From Lasioglossum baleicum (Eukaryota > Arthropoda > Insecta > Hymenoptera > Halictidae), in the NCBI RefSeq assembly GCF_051020765.1, contig NW_027469568.1:36099-100098 (forward strand): DNA of 64,000 nt. The letters are read 5' to 3'. Both the position numbers and the translations under genes were made by a program. The notes under the pieces were generated by a model, which did not search any database, was not told the DNA's origin, and worked only from the letters and a program-made list of their open reading frames with translations. This document shows positions 49,126 to 61,876 of this stretch, in pieces (positions within the stretch are counted from its first letter, which is position 1; each line of letters opens with the position of its first letter).

Positions 49126-50579
49126 CATGCGCATCCCAGAAAACCTGCGCATGCGCATCCCACAAAACCTCGCACGTGTTTTTACTCGACTAGCCTGCGG
49201 GATGCATCCTCTCGCACGTGTTTTTGCTCGACTAGCCTGCGGGATGCATCCTCTCGCACGTGTTTTTACTCGACTAGCCTGCGGGATGCATCCTCTCGCA
49301 CGTGTTTTTACTCGACTACCCTGCGGGATGCATCCTCTCGCACGTGTTTTTGCTCGACTAGCCTTGCGCATCCCAAAAAACCTGCGCATGCGCATCCCAC
49401 AAAACCTCGCACGTGTTTTTACTCGACTAGCCTGCGGGATGCATCCTCTCGCACGTGTTTTTGCTCGACTAGCCTGCGGGATGCATCCTCTCGCACGTGT
49501 TTTTACTCGACTAGCCTGCAGGATGCATCCTCTCGCACGTGTTTTTACTCAACTAGCCTGCGGGATGCATCCTCTCGCACGTGTTTTTGCTGGACTACCC
49601 TGCGGGATGCATCCTCTCGCACGTGTTTTTGCTCGACTAGCCATGCGCATCCCAAAAAACCTGCGCATGCGCATCCCACAAAACCTGCGCATGCGCATCC
49701 TACAAAACCTCGCACGTGTTTTTACTCGACTAGCCTGCGGGATGCATCCTCTCACACGTGTTTTTACTCGACTAGCCTGCAGGTTGCATCCTCTCGCACG
49801 TGTTTTTACTCGACTAGCCTGCGGGATGCATCCTCTCGCACGTGTTTTTACTCGACTAGCCTGCGGGATGCATCCTCTCGCACGGGTTTTTGCTCGACTA
49901 GCCATGCGCATCCCAAAAAACCTGCGCATGCGCATCCCAAAAAACCTCGCACGTGTTTTTACTCGACTAGCCTGCGGGATGCATCCTCTCGCACGTGTTT
50001 TTACTCGACTAGCCTGCAGGATGCATCCTCTCGCACGTGTTTTTACTCGACTAGCCTGCGGGATGCATCCTCTCGCACGTGTTTTTGCTCGACTAGCCAT
50101 GCGCATCCCAAAAAACCTGCGCATGCGCATCCCACAAAACCTGCGCATGCGCATCCCACAAAACCTCGCACGTGTTTTTACTCGACTAGCCTGCGGGATG
50201 CATCCTCTCGCACGTGTTTTTACTCGACTAGCCTGCGGGATGCATCCTCTCGCACGTGTTTTTTACTCGAGTAGCCTGCGGGATGCATCCTCTCGCACGT
50301 GTTTTTGCTGGACTAGCCTGCGGGATGCATCCTCTCGCACGTGTTTTTGCTCGACTAGGCATGCGCATCCCAAAAAACCTGCGCATGCGCATCCCACAAA
50401 ACCTGCGCATGCGCATCCCACAAAACCTCGCACGTGTTTTTACTCGAATAGCCTGCGGGATGCATCCTCTCGCACGTGTTTTTTACTCGACTAGCCTGCG
50501 GGATGCATCCTCTCGCACGTGTTTTTACTCGACTAGCCTGCGGGATGCATCCTCTCGCACGTGTTTTTGCTCGACTAGC
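49126..50579 (+). repeat. Six-block HOR of about 1452 bp, reference copy
   Basis: The six blocks start at 49126 (first B base 19 = G, 237 bp), 49363 (CTTGCGC start, 279), 49642 (with CCTAC, 261), 49903 (two B with base 19 = A, 195), 50098 (261) and 50360 (219). The expected sum is 1452 and the observed span is 1454, because two T tracts are one T longer. The 49642 block ends in CACGGG, which is a marker of this HOR. The next copy starts at 50580. Confidence 0.88.
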
Positions 50580-53500
50580 CATGCGCATCCCAGAAAACCT
50601 GCGCATGCGCATCCCACAAAACCTCGCACGTGTTTTTACTCGACTAGCCTGCGGGATGCATCCTCTCGCACGTGTTTTTGCTCGACTAGCCTGCGGATGC
50701 ATCCTCTCGCACGTGTTTTTACTCGACTAGCCTGCGGGATGCATCCTCTCGCACGTGTTTTTTACTCGACTACCCTGCGGGATGCATCCTCTCGCACGTG
50801 TTTTTGCTCGACTAGCCTTGCGCATCCCAAAAAACCTGCGCATGCGCATCCCACAAAAACCTCGCACGTGTTTTTACTCGACTAGCCTGCGGGATGCATC
50901 CTCTCGCACGTGTTTTTGCTCGACTAGCCTGCGGGATGCATCCTCTCGCACGTGTTTTTACTCGACTAGCCTGCAGGATGCATCCTCTCGCACGTGTTTT
51001 TACTCAACTAGCCTGCGGGATGCATCCTCTCGCACGTGTTTTTGCTGGACTACCTTGCGGGATGCATCCTCTCGCACGTGTTTTTGCTCGACTAGCCATG
51101 CGCATCCCAAAAAACCTGCGCATGCGCATCCCACAAAACCTGCGCATGCGCATCCTACAAAACCTCGCACGTGTTTTTACTCGACTAGCCTGCGGGATGC
51201 ATCCTCTCGCACGTGTTTTTACTCGACTAGCCTGCAGGTTGCATCCTCTCGCACGTGTTTTTACTCGGACTAGCCTGCGGGATGCATCCTCTCGCACGTG
51301 TTTTTACTCGACTAGCCTGCGGGATGCATCCTCTCGCACGGGTTTTTGCTCGACTAGCCATGCGCATCCCAAAAAAACCTGCGCATGCGCATCCCAAAAA
51401 ACCTCGCACGTGTTTTTACTCGACTAGCCTGCGGGATGCATCCTCTCGCACGTGTTTTTACTCGACTAGCCTGCAGGATGCATCCTCTCGCACGTGTTTT
51501 TACTCGACTAGCCTGCGGGATGCATCCTCTCGCACGTGTTTTTGCTCGACTAGCCATGCGCATCCCAAAAAAACCTGCGCATGCGCATCCCACAAAACCT
51601 GCGCATGCGCATCCCACAAAACCTCGCACGTGTTTTTACTCGACTAGCCTGCGGGATGCATCCTCTCGCACGTGTTTTTACTCGACTAGCCTGCGGGATG
51701 CATCCTCTCGCACGTGTTTTTACTCGACTAGCCTGCGGGATGCATCCTCTCGCACGTGTTTTTACTCGACTAGCCTGCGGGATGCATCCTCTCGCACGTG
51801 TTTTTGCTGGACTAGCCTGCGGGATGCATCCTCTCGCACGTGTTTTTGCTCGACTAGGCATGCGCATCCCAAAAAACCTGCGCATGCGCATCCCACAAAA
51901 CCTGCGCATGCGCATCCCACAAAACCTCGCACGTGTTTTTACTCGAATAGCCTGCGGGATGCATCCTCTCGCACGTGTTTTTACTCGACTAGCCTGCGGG
52001 ATGCATCCTCTCGCACGTGTTTTTACTCGACTAGCCTGCGGGATGCATCCTCTCGCACGTGTTTTTACTCGACTACCCTGCGGGATGCATCCTCTCGCAC
52101 GTGTTTTTGCTCGACTAGCCTTGCGCATCCCAAAAAACCTGCGCATGCGCATCCCACAAAACCTCGCACGTGTTTTTACTCGACTAGCCTGCGGGATGCA
52201 TCCTCTCGCACGTGTTTTTGCTCGACTAGCCTGCGGGATGCATCCTCTCGCACGTGTTTTTACTCGACTAGCCTGCAGGATGCATCCTCTCGCACGTGTT
52301 TTTACTCAACTAGCCTGCGGGATGCATCCTCTCGCACGTGTTTTTGCTGGACTACCCTGCGGGATGCATCCTCTCGCACGTGTTTTTGCTCGACTAGCCA
52401 TGCGCATCCCAAAAAACCTGCGCATGCGCATCCCACAAAACCTGCGCATGCGCATCCTACAAAACCTCGCACGTGTTTTTACTCGACTAGCCTGCGGGAT
52501 GCATCCTCTCACACGTGTTTTTACTCGACTAGCCTGCAGGTTGCATCCTCTCGCACGTGTTTTTACTCGACTAGCCTGCGGGATGCATCCTCTCGCACGT
52601 GTTTTTTACTCGACTAGCCTGCGGGATGCATCCTCTCGCACGGGTTTTTGCTCGACTAGCCATGCGCATCCCAAAAAACCTGCGCATGCGCATCCCAAAA
52701 AACCTCGCACGTGTTTTTACTCGACTAGCCTGCGGGATGCATCCTCTCGCACGTGTTTTTACTCGACTAGCCTGCAGGATGCATCCTCTCGCACGTGTTT
52801 TTACTCGACTAGCCTGCGGGATGCATCCTCTCGCACGTGTTTTTGCTCGACTAGCCATGCGCATCCCAAAAAACCTGCGCATGCGCATCCCACAAAACCT
52901 GCGCATGCGCATCCCACAAAACCTCGCACGTGTTTTTACTCGACTAGCCTGCGGGATGCATCCTCTCGCACGTGTTTTTACTCGACTAGCCTGCGGGATG
53001 CATCCTCTCGCACGTGTTTTTACTCGAGTAGCCTGCGGGATGCATCCTCTCGCACGTGTTTTTGCTGGACTAGCCTGCGGGATGCATCCTCTCGCACGTG
53101 TTTTTGCTCGACTAGGCATGCGCATCCCAAAAAACCTGCGCATGCGCATCCCACAAAACCTGCGCATGCGCATCCCACAAAACCTCGCACGTGTTTTTTA
53201 CTCGAATAGCCTGCGGGATGCATCCTCTCGCACGTGTTTTTACTCGACTAGCCTGCGGGATGCATCCTCTCGCACGTGTTTTTACTCGACTAGCCTGCGG
53301 GATGCATCCTCTCGCACGTGTTTTTGCTCGACTAGCCATGCGCATCCCAGAAAACCTGCGCATGCGCATCCCACAAAACCTCGCACGTGTTTTTACTCGA
53401 CTAGCCTGCGGGATGCATCCTCTCGCACGTGTTTTTGCTCGACTAGCCTGCGGGATGCATCCTCTCGCACGTGTTTTTTACTCGACTAGCCTGCGGGATG

Positions 53501-56500
53501 CATCCTCTCGCACGTGTTTTTACTCGACTACCCTGCGGGATGCATCCTCTCGCACGTGTTTTTGCTCGACTAGCCTTGCGCATCCCAAAAAACCTGCGCA
53601 TGCGCATCCCACAAAACCTCGCACGTGTTTTTACTCGACTAGCCTGCGGGATGCATCCTCTCGCACGTGTTTTTTGCTCGACTAGCCTGCGGGATGCATC
53701 CTCTCGCACGTGTTTTTACTCGACTAGCCTGCAGGATGCATCCTCTCGCACGTGTTTTTACTCAACTAGCCTGCGGGATGCATCCTCTCGCACGTGTTTT
53801 TGCTGGACTACCTTGCGGGATGCATCCTCTCGCACGTGTTTTTGCTCGACTAGCCATGCGCATCCCAAAAAACCTGCGCATGCGCATCCCACAAAACCCT
53901 GCGCATGCGCATCCTACAAAACCTCGCACGTGTTTTTACTCGACTAGCCTGCGGGATGCATCCTCTCGCACGTGTTTTTACTCGACTAGCCTGCAGGTTG
54001 CATCCTCTCGCACGTGTTTTTACTCGACTAGCCTGCGGGATGCATCCTCTCGCACGTGTTTTTACTCGACTAGCCTGCGGGATGCATCCTCTCGCACGGG
54101 TTTTTGCTCGACTAGCCATGCGCATCCCAAAAAACCTGCGCATGCGCATCCCAAAAAACCTCGCACGTGTTTTTACTCGACTAGCCTGCGGGATGCATCC
54201 TCTCGCACGTGTTTTTACTCGACTAGCCTGCAGGATGCATCCTCTCGCACGTGTTTTTACTCGACTAGCCTGCGGGATGCATCCTCTCGCACGTGTTTTT
54301 GCTCGACTAGCCATGCGCATCCCAAAAAACCTGCGCATGCGCATCCCACAAAACCTGCGCATGCGCATCCCACAAAACCTCGCACGTGTTTTTACTCGAC
54401 TAGCCTGCGGGATGCATCCTCTCGCACGTGTTTTTACTCGACTAGCCTGCGGGATGCATCCTCTCGCACGTGTTTTTACTCGACTAGCCTGCGGGATGCA
54501 TCCTCTCGCACGTGTTTTTACTCGACTAGCCTGCGGGATGCATCCTCTCGCACGTGTTTTTGCTCGACTAGCCTGCGGGATGCATCCTCTCGCACGTGTT
54601 TTTGCTCGACTAGGCATGCGCATCCCAAAAAACCTGCGCATGCGCATCCCAAAAAACCTGCGCATGCGCATCCCACAAAACCTGCGCATGCGCATCCCAC
54701 AAAACCTCGCACGTGTTTTTACTCGACTAGCCTGCGGGATGCATCCTCTCGCACGTGTTTTTACTCGACTAGCCTGCGGGATGCATCCTCTCGCACGTGT
54801 TTTTACTCGACTAGCCTGCAGGATGCATCCTCTCGCACGTGTTTTTACTCGACTAGCCTGCGGGATGCATCCTCTCGCACGTGTTTTTACTCGACTAGGC
54901 ATGCGCATCCCAAAAAACCTGCGCATGCGCATCCCACAAAACCTCGCACGTGTTTTTACTCGAATAGCCTGCGGGATGCATCCTCTCGCACGTGTTTTTA
55001 CTCGACTAGCCTGCGGGATGCATCCTCTCGCACGTGTTTTTACTCGACTAGCCTGCGGGATGCATCCTCTCGCACGTGTTTTTACTCGACTAGCCTGCGG
55101 GATGCATAGTCTCGCACGTGTTTTTGCTCGACTAGCCTGCGGGATGCATCCTCTCGCACGTGTTTTTGCTCGACTAGCCTGCGGGATGCATCCTCTCGCA
55201 CGTGTTTTTACTCGACTAGCCTGCAGGATGCATCCTCTCGCACGTGTTTTTACTCGACTAGCCTGCGGGATGCATCCTCTCGCACGTGTTTTTGCTCGAC
55301 GAGCCATGCGCATCCCAAAAAACCTGCGCATGCGCATCCCACAAAACCTGCGCATGCGCATCCCACAAAACCTCGCACGTGTTTTTGCTCGACTAGCCTG
55401 CGGGATGCATCCTCTCGCACGTGTTTTTGCTCGACTAGCCTGCGGGATGCATCCTCTCGCACGTGTTTTTACTCGACTAGCCTGCAGGATGCATCCTCTC
55501 GCACGTGTTTTTACTCGACTACCCTGCGGGATGCATCCTCTCGCACGTGTTTTTGCTCGACTAGCCATGCGCATCCCAAAAAACCTGCGCATGCGCATCC
55601 CACAAAACCTGCGCATGCGCATCCTACAAAACCTCGCACGTGTTTTTACTCGACTAGCCTGCGGGATGCATCCTCTCGCACGTGTTTTTACTCGACTAGC
55701 CTGCAGGATGCATCCTCTCGCACGTGTTTTTACTCGACTAGCCTGCGGGATGCATCCTCTCGCACGTGTTTTTACTCGAGTAGCCTGCGGGATGCATCCT
55801 CTCGCACGTGTTTTTGCTGGACTAGCCTGCGGGATGCATCCTCTCGCACGTGTTTTTGCTCGACTAGGCATGCGCATCCCAAAAAACCTGCGCATGCGCA
55901 TCCCACAAAACCTGCGCATGCGCATCCCACAAAACCTCGCACGTGTTTTTACTCGAATAGCCTGCGGGATGCATCCTCTCGCACGTGTTTTTACTCGACT
56001 AGCCTGCGGGATGCATCCTCTCGCACGTGTTTTTACTCGACTAGCCTGCGGGATGCATCCTCTCGCACGTGTTTTTGCTCGACTAGCCATGCGCATCCCA
56101 GAAAACCTGCGCATGCGCATCCCACAAAACCTCGCACGTGTTTTTACTCGACTAGCCTGCGGGATGCATCCTCTCGCACGTGTTTTTGCTCGACTAGCCT
56201 GCGGGATGCATCCTCTCGCACGTGTTTTTACTCGACTAGCCTGCGGGATGCATCCTCTCGCACGTGTTTTTACTCGACTACCCTGCGGGATGCATCCTCT
56301 CGCACGTGTTTTTGCTCGACTAGCCTTGCGCATCCCAAAAAACCTGCGCATGCGCATCCCACAAAACCTCGAACGTGTTTTTTCTCGACTAGCCTGCGGG
56401 ATGCATCCTCTCGCACGTGTTTTTGCTCGACTAGCCTGCGGGATGCATCCTCTCGCACGTGTTTTTACTCGACTAGCCTGCAGGATGCATCCTCTCGCAC

Positions 56501-57300
56501 GTGTTTTTACTCAACTAGCCTGCGGGATGCATCCTCTCGCACGTGTTTTTGCTGGACTACCCTGCGGGATGCATCCTCTCGCACGTGTTTTTGCTCGACT
56601 AGCCATGCGCATCCCAAAAAACCTGCGCATGCGCATCCCACAAAACCTGCGCATGCGCATCCTACAAAACCTCGCACGTGTTTTTACTCGACTAGCCTGC
56701 GGGATGCATCCTCTCGCACGTGTTTTTACTCGACTAGCCTGCAGGTTGCATCCTCTCGCACGTGTTTTTACTCGACTAGCCTGCGGGATGCATCCTCCCG
56801 CACGTGTTTTTACTCGACTAGCCTGCGGGATGCATCCTCTCGCACGGGTTTTTGCTCGACTAGCCATGCGCATCCCAAAAAACCTGCGCATGCGCATCCC
56901 AAAAAACCTCGCACGTGTTTTTACTCGACTAGCCTGCGGGATGCATCCTCTCGCACGTGTTTTTACTCGACTAGCCTGCAGGATGCATCCTCTCGCACGT
57001 GTTTTTACTCGACTAGCCTGCGGGATGCATCCTCTCGCACGTGTTTTTGCTCGACTAGCCATGCGCATCCCAAAAAACCTGCGCATGCGCATCCCACAAA
57101 ACCTGCGCATGCGCATCCCACAAAACCTCGCACGTGTTTTTACTCGACTAGCCTGCGGGATGCATCCTCTCGCACGTGTTTTTGCTCGACTAGCCTGCGG
57201 GATGCATCCTCTCGCACGTGTTTTTGCTCGACTAGGCATGCGCATCCCAAAAAACCTGCGCATGCGCATCCCAAAAAACCTGCGCATGCGCATCCCACAA
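50580..57300 (+). repeat. Further copies and derivatives of the 1452-bp HOR
   Basis: CTTGCGC block starts at 50817, 52120, 53575 and 56325 give spacings of 1303, 1455 and 2750 bp. CACGGG markers at 51337, 52639, 54095 and 56843 give 1302, 1456 and 2748. The 1303-bp interval lacks a 153-bp piece: the G-marked start of block one is gone, and its last A units are fused to the preceding block near 52030. The 2750-bp interval has about 1.3 kb of extra blocks similar to 47.1-48.9 kb. Single-base indels are common in 50.2-53.9 kb and rare after that. Confidence 0.82.
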
Positions 57301-57563
57301 AACCTGCGCATGCGCATCCCACAAAACCTCGCACGTGTTTTTACTCGACTAGCCTGCGGGATGCATCCTCTCGCACGTGTTTTTACTCGACTAGCCTGCG
57401 GGATGCATCCTCTCGCACGTGTTTTTACTCGACTAGCCTGCAGGATGCATCCTCTCGCACGTGTTTTTACTCGACTAGCCTGCGGGATGCATCCTCTCGC
57501 ACGTGTTTTTACTCGACTACCCTGCGGGATGCATCCTCTCGCACGTGTTTTTGCTCGACTAGC

Positions 57564-58202
57564 CATGCGCATCCCAAAAAACCTGCGCATGCGCATCCCA
57601 CAAAACCTGCGCATGCGCATCCTACAAAACCTCGCACGTGTTGTTACTCGACTAGCCTGCAGGATGCATCCTCTCGCACGTGTTTTTACTCGACTAGCCT
57701 GCGGGATGCATCCTCTCGCACGTGTTTTTACTCGAGTAGCCTGCGGGATGCATCCTCTCGCACGTGTTTTTGCTGGACTAGCCTGCGGGATGCATCCTCT
57801 CGCACGTGTTTTTGCTCGACTAGCCTGCGGGATGCATCCTCTCGCACGTGTTTTTACTCGACTAGCCTGCGGGATGCATCCTCTCGCACGTGTTTTTGCT
57901 CGACTAGCCTGCGGGATGCATCCTCTCGCACGTGTTTTTGCTCGACTAGCCTGCGGGATGCATCCTCTCGCACGTGTTTTTACTCGACTAGCCTGCGGGA
58001 TGCATCCTCTCGCACGTGTTTTTGCTCGACTAGCCTGCGGGATGCATCCTCTCGCACGTGTTTTTGCTCGACTAGCCTGCGGGATGCATCCTCTCGCACG
58101 TGTTTTTACTCGACTAGCCTGCAGGATGCATCCTCTCGCACGTGTTTTTACTCGACTAGCCTGCGGGATGCATCCTCTCGCACGTGTTTTTGCTCGACTA
58201 GC
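57564..58202 (+). repeat. Second long A run: 3 B + 13 A block (639 bp)
   Basis: The block opens with the CCTAC-type three-B cluster and then has 13 A units. After the CTCGAG and GCTGGAC units it shows a repeated pattern of one base-16 A unit followed by two base-16 G units, ending with a base-31 A unit. The first A reads GTGTTGTTACTC. This echoes the growth pattern of the 23-A run at 13086, so expansion in groups of three A (126 bp) is plausible. Confidence 0.8.
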
Positions 58203-61200
58203 CATGCGCATCCCAAAAAACCTGCGCATGCGCATCCCACAAAACCTGCGCATGCGCACCCACAAAACCTCGCACGTGTTTTTGCTCGACTAGCCTGCGG
58301 GATGCATCCTCTCGCACGTGTTTTTGCTCGACTAGCCTGCGGGATGCATCCTCTCGCACGTGTTTGTGCTCGACTAGCCTGCGGGATGCATCCTCTCGCA
58401 CGTGTTTGTGCTCGACTAGCCTGCGGGATGCATCCTCTCGCACGTGTTTTTGCTCGACTAGCCTGCGGGATGCATCCTCTCGCACGTGTTTTTGCTCGAC
58501 TAAACTGCGGGATGCATCCTCTCGCACGTGTTTTTACTCGACTAGCCTGCAGGATGCATCCTCTCGCACGTGTTTTTACTCGACTAGCCTGCGGGATGCA
58601 TCCTCTCGCACGTGTTTTTACTCGACTACCCTGCGGGATGCATCCTCTCGCACGTGTTTTTGCTCGACTAGCCATGCGCATCCCAAAAAAACTGCGCATG
58701 CGCATCCCACAAAACCTGCGCATGCGCATCCCACAAAACCTCGCACGTGTTTTTACTCGACTAGCCTGCGGGATGCATCCTCTCGCACGTGTTTTTACTC
58801 GACTAGCCTGCGGGATGCATCCTCTCGCACGTGTTTTTACTCGACTAGCCTGCGGGATGCATCCTCTCGCACGTGTTTTTCCTCGACTAGCCATGCGCAT
58901 CCCACAAAACCTCGCACGTGTTTTTACTCGACTAGCCTGCGGGATGCATCCTCTCGCACGTGTTTTTGCTCGACTAGCCTGCGGGATGCATCCTCTCGCA
59001 CGTGTTTTTGCTCGACTAGCCATGCGCATCCCAAAAAACCTGCGCATGCGCATCCCACAAAACCTCGCACGTGTTTTTACTCGACTAGCCTGCGGGATGC
59101 ATCCTCTCGCACGTGTTTTTACTCGACTAGCCTGCGGGATGCATCCTCTCGCACGTGTTTTTGCTCGACTAGCCTGCGGGATGCATCCTCTCGCACGTGT
59201 TTTTGCTCGACTAGCCTGCGGGATGCATCCTCTCGCACGTGTTTTTACTCGACTAGCTTGCAGGATGCATCCTCTCGCACGTGTTTTTACTCGACTAGCC
59301 TGCAGGATGCATCCTCTCGCACGTGTTTTTGCTGGACTAGCCTGCGGGATGCATCCTCTCGCACGTGTTTTTGCTCGACTAGCCTGCGGGATGCATCCTC
59401 TCGCACGTGTTTTTACTCGACTAGCTTGCAGGATGCATCCTCTCGCACGTGTTTTTACTCGACTAGCCTGCGGGATGCATCCTCTCGCACGTGTTTTTAC
59501 TCGACTAGCCTGCGGGATGCATCCTCTCGCACGTGTTTTTCCTCGACTAGCCATGCGCATCCCAAAAAACCTGCGCATGCGCATCCCACAAAACCTCGCA
59601 CGTGTTTTTACTCGACTAGCCTGCCGGATGCATCCTCTCGCACGTGTTTTTGCTCGACTAGCCTGCGGGATGCATCCTCTCGCACGTGTTTTTGCTCGAC
59701 TAGCCATGCGCATCCCAAAAAACCTGCGCATGCGCATCCCACAAAACCTCGCACGTGTTTTTACTCGACTAGCCTGCGGGATGCATCCTCTCGCACGTGT
59801 TTTTACTCGACTAGCCTGCGGGATGCATCCTCTCGCACGTGTTTTTGCTCGACTAGCCTGCGGGATGCATCCTCTCGCACGTGTTTTTGCTCGACTAGCC
59901 TGCGGGATGCATCCTCTCGCACGTGTTTTTACTCGACTAGCTTGCAGGATGCATCCTCTCGCACGTGTTTTTACTCGACTAGCCTGCGGGATGCATCCTC
60001 TCGCACGTGTTTTTGATGGACTAGCCTGCGGGATGCATCCTCTCGCACGTGTTTTTGCTCGACTAGGCATGCGCATCCCAAAAAACCTGCGCATGCGCAT
60101 CCCAAAAAACCTGCGCATGCGCATCCCAAAAAACCTGCGCATGCGCATCCCACAAAACCTGCGCATGCGCATCCCACAAAACCTCGCACGTGTTTTTACT
60201 CGACTAGCCTGCGGGATGCATCCTCTCGCACGTGTTTTTACTCGACTAGCCTGCGGGATGCATCCTCTCGCACGTGTTTTTACTCGACTAGCCTGCGGGA
60301 TGCATCCTCTCGCACGTGTTTTTACTCGACTAGCCTGCGGGATGCATCCTCTCGCACGTGTTTTTGCTCGACTAGCCTGCGGGACGCATCCTCTCGCACG
60401 TGTTTTTGCTCGACTAGCCTGCGGGATGCATCCTCTCGCACGTGTTTTTGCTCGACTAGACTGCGGGATGCATCCTCTCGCACGTGTTTTTACTCGACTA
60501 GCCTGCAGGATGCATCCTCTCGCACGTGTTTTTACTCGACTAGCCTGCGGGATGCATCCTCTCGCACGTGTTTTTACTCGACTACCCTGCGGGATGCATC
60601 CTCTCGCACGTGTTTTTGCTCGACTAGCCATGCGCATCCCAAAAAACCTGCGCATGCGCATCCCACAAAACCTCGCACGTGTTTTTACTCGACTAGCCTG
60701 CGGGATGCATCCTCTCGCACGTGTTTTTACTCGACTAGCCTGCAGGATGCTTCCTCTCGCACGTGTTTTTACTCGACTAGCCTGCGGGATGCATCCTCTC
60801 GCACGTGTTTTTACTCGACTAGCCTGCAGGATGCATGCTCTCGCACGTGTTTTTACTCGACTAGCCTGCGGGATGCATCCTCTCGCACGTGTTTTTGCTC
60901 GACTAGCCTGCGGGATGCATCCTCTCGCACGTGTTTTTGCTCGACTAGCCTGCGGGATGCATCCTCTCGCACGTGTTTTTGCTCGACTAGCCTGCGGGAT
61001 GCATCCTCTCGCACGTGTTTTTGCTCGACTAGCCATGCGCATCCCAAAAAACCTGCGCATGCGCATCCCACAAAACCTGCGCATGCGCATCCCACAAAAC
61101 CTCGCACGTGTTTTTACTCGACTAGCCTGCGGGATGCATCCTCTCGCACGTGTTTTTACTCGACTAGCCTGCGGGATGCATCCTCTCGCACGTGTTTTTA

Positions 61201-61377
61201 CTCGACTAGCCTGCGGGATGCATTCTCTCGCACGTGTTTTTACTCGACTAGCCTGCGGGATGCATCCTCTCGCACGTGTTTTTACTCGACTAGCCTGCGG
61301 GATGCATCCTCTCGCACGTGTTTTTACTCGACTACCCTGCGGTATGCATCCTCTCGCACGTGTTTTGCTCGACTAGC
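58203..61377 (+). repeat. A-rich mosaic with private variants
   Basis: Block starts are 58203, 58673, 58892, 59021, 59552, 59705, 60068, 60629 and 61034. Two junctions (58892 and 59552) are preceded by TTTTTCCTCG, seen nowhere else, and mark a 660-bp duplication with a shorter second copy (516 bp). Other local variants are CTAAACTGC near 58502, AGCTTGCAGG near 59257, 59424 and 59940, TTTTTGATGGAC near 60010, GGGACGCATCC near 60382 and AGACTGCGG near 60458. The 58892 block has only the truncated B. Confidence 0.78.
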
Positions 61378-61839
61378 CATGCGCATCCCATAAAACCTGC
61401 GCATGCGCATCCCACAAAACCTGCGCATGCGCATCCCACAAAACCTCGCACGTGTTTTTACTCGACTAGCCTGCGGGATGCATCCTCTCGCACGTGTTTT
61501 TACTCGACTAGCCTGCGGGATGCATCCTCTCGCACGTGTTTTTACTCGACTAGCCTGCGGGATGCATCCTCTCGCACGTGTTTTTGCTCGACTAGCCATG
61601 CGCATCCCAAAAAACCTGCGCATGCGCATCCCAAAAAATCTGCGCATGCGCATCCCACAAAACCTGCGCATGCGCATCCCACAAAACCCCGCACGTGTTT
61701 GTGCTCGACTAGCCTGCGGGATGCATCCTTTCGCACGTGTTTTTACTCGACTAGCCTGCGGGATGCATCCTCTCGCACGTGTTTTTGCTCGACTAGCTTA
61801 CGGGATGCATCCTCTCGCACGTGTTTTTGCTCGACTAGC
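61378..61839 (+). repeat. TAA-marked block and following 4B block
   Basis: The last TAA-marked block of the window starts at 61378 (3B+3A). It is preceded by TGCGGTATGC in a T4-type ending that differs from the earlier ones. The next block at 61597 has AAAAATCTG and then AAAACCCCGCACG at its B-to-A boundary, which removes the usual CTCG start of A there. GTTTGTGCTCG and CCTTTCGC follow as in the 621-bp family. Confidence 0.75.
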
Positions 61840-61858
61840 CATGCGCATCCCAAAAAAC

Positions 61859-61876
61859 CTGCGCATCCCAAAAAAT
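61859..61876 (+). repeat. 18-bp derivative of monomer B (6-bp deletion)
   Basis: This B reads CTGCGCATCCC and then the A tract, so one ATGCGC hexamer of the TGCGCATGCGCA palindrome is missing. The NRF1-type palindrome is destroyed. The second occurrence is 62945-62962, in the same position of the 1086-bp HOR. A six-base loss keeps the multiple-of-three length. It probably arose by slippage between the two GCGCAT-like halves. Confidence 0.9.
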
